The translations under genes were made by a program, and so were the position numbers. 64,000 nucleotides of DNA from Caproicibacterium argilliputei (GTDB lineage Bacteria; Bacillota; Clostridia; Oscillospirales; Acutalibacteraceae), in the NCBI RefSeq assembly GCF_029211325.2, contig NZ_CP135996.1, positions 2,480,001 to 2,544,000 of the forward strand, in the 5' to 3' direction. The notes under the pieces were generated by a model that worked only from the letters and a program-made list of their open reading frames with translations, did not search any database and was not told where the DNA came from. Positions 60,311-64,000 of this stretch are shown in pieces (within the stretch, counting starts at the first letter, position 1; every line of letters begins with the position of its first letter).

Positions 60311-60360
60311 TTTATCAACTGCTCCAATCTTATTTCCATAGACTCTTTGGAAGTCTTTCG

Positions 60361-61022
60361 GTGATTGGAAGCAATTATCTCATCTTTTTCTCAATCTTAC
60401 CAGACGTCCACTGGCTTTACGCTTACGATTATCCGAAATGGAGTACAGTGAAATCATTTTATTACCGGGCAATCGCAAAAGGAATTTGGGAAAAAGTCAT
60501 GCAGTTTTTAGTCAAAGAAACTCGAATAAACGCCGGAAGAAACGAAAACCCGTCATACGCTTTGATTGATTCGCAAAGTGTAAAAACAACTGCCGATGCA
60601 AATAACCGCGGCTATGACGGAGGGAAAAAACAAAAGGACGTAAACGTCATATTGTAACCGATATCATGGAAAACATCCTTGCTGTTCACATTCATGCGGC
60701 AAATATACATGATACAAAGGGCGGATGTTACGTTTTCGCAAAAGCAATGCAAAAATATCCGTCCATCCAAGCAGGCTGTGCCGATGAAGGCTATCGCGGA
60801 ACTTTCAAACGTTTGATCGAAGCGGCTTTTCATGTCAGAATCGACATTTCAAGGCAAATTAAGCCAAAGTTTGAGGTCTTGCCCAAACGGTGGCGCGTAG
60901 AGCGCACCTTTTCCTGGTTCAACAATTCTCGCCGGTTGTCCAAAGATTATGAGATTAACACGGTATCGGAGAAAAACATGGCGATGATTTCCCATTTGAA
61001 TACTCTGCTGAACCGGCTATGA
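60361..61022 (+). pseudogene. IS5-family transposase, N-terminally truncated and frame-broken
   Basis: Two frames (60361-60657 and 60666-61022) together encode an IS5/IS427-type DDE transposase: ..LIDSQSVKTT (first Asp), then after the break GRKRHIVTDI, the ADEGYRG segment (second Asp) and the WRVERTFSWFNNSRRLSKDYE signature with the Glu. The frame changes at A6 (60625-60630); a -1 step there restores GGKK-TKGRKRHIV. About 60 N-terminal codons before HWLYAYDYPKWSTV are gone, so it cannot be an active copy. IS427-group elements are known to use frameshifting, so the break itself may be ancestral. Confidence 0.82.
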
Positions 61023-61277
61023 GAACACCTTCTTAATAACATTTATCTTGCCAGCTCAATGCAATTTTGTCATCTATCCTCGACACTCAGCATCAAAAAA
61101 CATCTAATCCACTGCCTCAAAGGCTAACATCTAATCTGGCAACTCAACTATGTGACAGAATTCTGGAACAGCTTCAGAAGCACTCCGTAGATAAGTTTCC
61201 ACAAAGCGACTTGCTCCGGTCAGCCGAATGAGTCATCAACCCCGCAAGCGCCCTGGAATCAAGCCTTTCTTGACTTA

Positions 61278-62657
61278 TCAGTCTTTTACCCTTGACATCA
61301 ATGCTACGCACTCAACATGCGCAGTACGGGGAAAAAGATCCACCGGAACGGCACGGCGCAGCTGATACCCCTTCTCCTCAAAGGTTTTCAAGTCGCGGGC
61401 AAGCGTGGCAGGATCGCACGAAACATAAACCACCCGCTGCGGATTCATCGCTGCTACAGTGCTTACCAACACCTCACCGCAGCCTTTGCGCGGCGGGTCT
61501 AAAACCACGACATCCGGCGTTAAACCCTTTTGATGCAAACTCTCGGCAATCTGCGGGGCATCTCCGCAAAAAAATTCCGCGTTTGCAATCCGGTTGCGCT
61601 GTGCATTGCGCTTGGCGTCCTCCACTGCAGCCGGCACAACCTCCACACCAATCAGCTTTCCAGCTTTTTCAGCCATAGAAAGTCCGATGGTTCCGGTGCC
61701 GCAGTACAAATCCAGAAGCAGTTCTTTACCGGTCAGCCCGGCAAACTGTCCGGCCAGACCATACAGCACCTCCGCCTGGTCGCGGTTCACCTGATAAAAA
61801 CTCTTCGGAGAAATGGTAAACTGCAGACCGCAAAGCGTATCCGTCACCGCTTCGCTGCCCCACAAAGTGCGGCACGTTTCCCCTAAAATCACATTCGTGC
61901 GCCTGCGATTCTCATTCAAAAGGACACCCGCAAGCCCCGGCACCTGCTCTCGCAGCAGCCGCACCAGCAAATCCTCCCGGTTCACCTGCTCCCCGTTCAC
62001 GACCAGACAGACCATGACGCTGCCCGCAGACATCGCCTCACGCAGATACAAATGCCGCAGCAGGCCCTTTCCCGTCCGCTCATCATACACGCTGCCGCCC
62101 GCCTGTGCGTGCCACTGCTTTACCGCCCGAATGGCTCTCTCAAAACCTGGCGGCTGCAGCAGGCAGTCCTCGCAGGGCACCAAGCGGTGACTGTGCGGCG
62201 CATAAAAGCCCACCGTCAGTTTCCCTTCCCGATTCAGCCCCAACGGGAACTGTGCTTTATTGCGATAACGCAGTGGATTCTTCGCCGGTACAATCGGCTC
62301 CACAAGCGCCGGATGAAGCCCCGCAATGCGCTGCACGGCATCGCGCACCTGCTGTTCTTTGGCATCGCACTCGGCACGGTAGGAAATATGCCGAAATGCA
62401 CAGCCGCCACACTGCGCAAACTGCGGGCAGTCCGGCGCTGTGCGGTCCTGCGACGGCGTGATAAGCGCTTCAATTTTTCCGTACGCATAGGTCTTTTCGG
62501 TTTTCAAGATACGCACCAGCAGGTCATCGCCCTTTGCCGCGCCCGAAACAAACACGGCCGCGCCCTTGTAATGCCCCACGCCGCTGCCCTGCACGGTATA
62601 ACCGGTAATCTGCAGCGGCACAATATCATTTTTCTGAAACTCGAGCTGTCTTTTCAT
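61278..62657 (-). CDS. rlmD: 23S rRNA (uracil-C5)-methyltransferase RlmD
   Basis: GGAGGG precedes the ATG at 62657 (MKRQLEFQKND), a better start than one 30 bp upstream; 459 residues. A TRAM domain is at 5-60 (QITGYTVQGSGVGHYKGAAVFVSGAAKGD). Cysteines for an iron-sulfur cluster are in CPQFAQCGGCAFRH. The SAM domain has LLLDLYCGTGTIGLSMA, VLDPPRKGC, and the catalytic CDPATLARDL region (YVSCDPATLARD). It methylates U1939 (E. coli numbering) or the paralogous position of 23S rRNA. Its 3' end is the target of the tandem elements; the coding end is restored by element B. Confidence 0.93.
   Translation of the reverse strand: MKRQLEFQKNDIVPLQITGYTVQGSGVGHYKGAAVFVSGAAKGDDLLVRILKTEKTYAYGKIEALITPSQDRTAPDCPQFAQCGGCAFRHISYRAECDAKEQQVRDAVQRIAGLHPALVEPIVPAKNPLRYRNKAQFPLGLNREGKLTVGFYAPHSHRLVPCEDCLLQPPGFERAIRAVKQWHAQAGGSVYDERTGKGLLRHLYLREAMSAGSVMVCLVVNGEQVNREDLLVRLLREQVPGLAGVLLNENRRRTNVILGETCRTLWGSEAVTDTLCGLQFTISPKSFYQVNRDQAEVLYGLAGQFAGLTGKELLLDLYCGTGTIGLSMAEKAGKLIGVEVVPAAVEDAKRNAQRNRIANAEFFCGDAPQIAESLHQKGLTPDVVVLDPPRKGCGEVLVSTVAAMNPQRVVYVSCDPATLARDLKTFEEKGYQLRRAVPVDLFPRTAHVECVALMSRVKD
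61282..61319. other. right attachment junction of element B inside rlmD 3' end
   Basis: This segment encodes the last residues of RlmD (HVECVALMSRVKD) and matches 8823-8860 at 34 of 38 bases. To the right the gene continues normally; to the left is element B. The element thus restores the gene end when it integrates. Between 61023 and 61277 no gene is seen; the last 47 bp resemble the right end of element A. Confidence 0.8.
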
Positions 62658-62852
62658 GGTCCCTCCGTTTGTCTGCCTGCGAACCACGCTTTGCGGTCTT
62701 TTGCAAGGTGCAGGGAATTCCTGTCTCTAGATAAAAAACTTTTTATACCCAATTTTTATGAAATAATACCTATAACATCTCACGAAAACAATCTGCAATG
62801 TTTCTTCGTTTTATACAATAGGTAGATTGTGACTTTTAGGCACGCATATCAA

Positions 62853-62881
62853 TTGACACCGGCCGTTTTCCTCCTTATAAT
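62853..62881 (+). promoter_or_regulatory. consensus sigma-A promoter
   Basis: TTGACA (62853-62858), exactly 17 bp, TATAAT (62876-62881). A perfect match is rare and no plus-strand gene follows until 63705, so it most likely drives a small RNA. Confidence 0.85.
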
Positions 62882-62887
62882 GAACTT

Positions 62888-63036
62888 GTAAGCAAGAGGA
62901 AACCAGAACAAATACAAGGCGAACGTTCCTCAAGCAAATCCATTAGACAACAAGTTTCGCGGTCAGATGACCGCAACCTTTTCAATACAACTCCTCCCCA
63001 AAAGGCAAGGCACCGGGCAATCGGACCTTGTCTTTT
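62888..63036 (+). ncRNA. candidate small RNA, about 150 nt
   Basis: Transcription from the consensus promoter would begin near 62888. The predicted RNA contains a GAGGAA/TTCCTC stem, a perfect GCGGTCA-GA-TGACCGC hairpin at 62959-62974, and a final CAAGG(63006)/CCTTG(63026) hairpin followed by TCTTTT. No convincing plus-strand reading frame lies in it. It runs toward the end of the convergent GNAT gene. It does not show obvious tmRNA, RNase P or SRP landmarks; 6S-like is possible. This covers most of the gene-free stretch 62658-63065. Confidence 0.6.
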
Positions 63037-63065
63037 ACTTTGTGCGAAACAAGGCCGCATTCCAC

Positions 63066-63569
63066 TCAAAAGCTTTGACCGCACAAAAACATTTCATAAC
63101 AAAACAGCCGCTGTGTGCTTTCCTGCGGCAGAATCCAACCTGCCAGACGAAACCCGCAGCGCGCAAACAGGCGGCGCATTCGCAGATTTCCCTCCGGGGT
63201 ACTGCCGCGCAGACTGTCGCAGCCCTTTCGCTGCGCCAGCCGCTGTGCCGCACGCAGCATTTTCTCCCCTTCATCGCGGCTGAAACCGTCTGCGGCAACC
63301 GCAAAATTCTCCAGTACGTTTGCATTCTCGTTGCTCCAGCGCACGGCCGTATCCGGCTGTGCGCTTTTTTCGCAGAGTGCAAACATACCGTTCACCTTTC
63401 CATTCGACTCCTGTACATACAGCGTACCAGTTCTCCACTCTGCCACCAGATGTGCCCTTGCCGTATCCGTGGTGTCCTGGCAGATTCCCCGGTTCCCGCA
63501 GGAATCTGCCGCCGTTTCTACAAGGCTTTCCAGCAGCGGCAAGTCCCTTTCCCGTGCTTTCCGAATCAT
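63066..63569 (-). CDS. GNAT-family N-acetyltransferase
   Basis: AAGGAGG lies before the ATG at 63569; 167 residues. The fold is GNAT: MIRKARERDLPLLESLV, ENFAVAADGFSRDEGEKMLRAAQRLAQRKGCDSLRGSTPEGNLRMRRLFARCGFR, with the acetyl-CoA-binding loop weakened (RDEGEKML in place of R/QxxGxG/A). Substrate is unknown. It is chromosomal, outside the mobile element. Confidence 0.85.
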   Translation of the reverse strand: MIRKARERDLPLLESLVETAADSCGNRGICQDTTDTARAHLVAEWRTGTLYVQESNGKVNGMFALCEKSAQPDTAVRWSNENANVLENFAVAADGFSRDEGEKMLRAAQRLAQRKGCDSLRGSTPEGNLRMRRLFARCGFRLAGWILPQESTQRLFCYEMFLCGQSF

Positions 63570-63704
63570 TGGCTCCTCCTTCCGGCAGGCAAGCTGTTCG
63601 GCTGTGCTCCTGCCAATTATACCGCTTTCTTTTTTTATTGTCTATTGACCTGCTCTTTAATTCAAAATATAATAGATTTATGTTGCAAAAAAGGAAGGAA
63701 AAAT

Positions 63705-64000
63705 ATGCAGACTGAACTAACCATTGAAAACCTGTATGACCTGACACATACAGTGGCAGCACCGCTGCTCTCCAAATATACGTATCCGTGGGAAGCGCTT
63801 TCGGAAATTCGGGCTTTTCTGCTGCAGCTCGGCCCAACGCTTTCTAAGGAAGTATATGAGCAGCGCGGCGCGGACATCTGGATTGCCAAAAGCGCAAAGA
63901 TTTACCCCAACAACTACATCGCCGGTCCCTGCATTATCGGACCGGAAACAGAGGTGCGCCCCGGTGCGTTTATCCGTGGCTGTGCGCTGGTCGGCGCCGG
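63705..64000 (+). CDS. left-handed beta-helix (hexapeptide) protein, GlmU-like; 3' end outside window
   Basis: GGAAGG precedes the ATG at 63705; 98 codons visible. The N-terminal helical part LTIENLYDLTHTVAAPLLSKYTYPWEALSEIRAFLLQLG is followed by hexapeptide repeats (IWIAKSAKIYPNNYIAGPCIIGPETEVRPGAFIRGCALVGAG). This matches clostridial proteins annotated as UDP-N-acetylglucosamine pyrophosphorylase or nucleotidyltransferase-like acyltransferase, which lack the pyrophosphorylase domain. It likely transfers an acyl group to a sugar nucleotide; the exact substrate is unknown. Confidence 0.85.
   Translation, partial: MQTELTIENLYDLTHTVAAPLLSKYTYPWEALSEIRAFLLQLGPTLSKEVYEQRGADIWIAKSAKIYPNNYIAGPCIIGPETEVRPGAFIRGCALVGA

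Noticed and set aside
62875..63084. Minus-strand frame of 69 codons between rlmD and GNAT genes
   Set aside because: It lies over the consensus promoter and hairpins of the candidate small RNA and has no ribosome site.

Overview
The window looks like the chromosome of a low-to-mid GC Gram-positive anaerobe of the Clostridia (probably an Oscillospiraceae/Ruminococcaceae-type gut bacterium). The clues are strong AGGAGG ribosome sites with many GTG/TTG starts, clostridial phage families (DUF2800, DUF2815, DUF4314, DUF5049, P27 TerS) and clostridial-type RlmD and hexapeptide-repeat proteins at the right edge. Taxonomy is inferred from protein style, not from a search.

The layout is best read as two mobile elements stacked in tandem at the 3' end of rlmD (23S rRNA uracil-5 methyltransferase, 61278-62657, minus strand). 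Element A enters from the left and ends near 8840. It shows a holin, an intact GH25-CW_7-LysM endolysin, a four-gene recombinase cassette (SHOCT_2 protein, large serine recombinase, catalytic-domain-less recombinase-domain protein, second large serine recombinase; 1418-5353) and an AT-rich cargo (MerR, AraC, recombinase scrap, APH-type kinase; 5416-8457). Element B runs from about 8860 to about 61300. A copy of the last codons of rlmD (34 of 38 bases matched) sits at both of its ends, at 8823-8860 and 61282-61319.

The left third of element B (9219-26976, all minus strand) is a defence island. It holds an uncharacterised overlapping gene pair, an excisionase-type HTH protein, an RloC/PrrC-like anticodon nuclease candidate with a zinc-hook motif, HsdM, HsdS, HsdR, McrB (with an EVE domain), McrC and a large GHKL ATPase, ending in a SHOCT protein. 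HsdM through McrC are tightly packed with stop/start overlaps; the GHKL gene follows after a 234 bp gap.

The middle (27264-49749, plus strand) is a phage genome core. It has a sigma-like regulator, DUF2800/DUF2815 proteins, a family A DNA polymerase, an antirepressor, a primase-helicase, VRR-NUC and SNF2 proteins, a late regulator, HNH, small terminase, orphan methylase, large terminase, portal, protease, capsid, two head-tail connectors and a holin. All tail genes are missing: the head closure gene is followed 78 bp later by the holin, and the endolysin is cut to 26 codons. Element B is therefore either a decayed prophage or a capsid-forming satellite that could borrow tails and endolysin from a helper, possibly the related element A beside it.

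The right part of B repeats the recombinase cassette (49875-53681). It then carries a second restriction system on the minus strand (HTH, Eco57I-type methylase, and a GIY-YIG/helicase/degenerate-methylase protein) and IS66/IS5 debris before the rlmD junction. Chromosomal genes follow: rlmD, a consensus promoter driving an apparent small RNA, a GNAT acetyltransferase and the start of a hexapeptide-repeat protein. No tRNA, rRNA or CRISPR array was seen.
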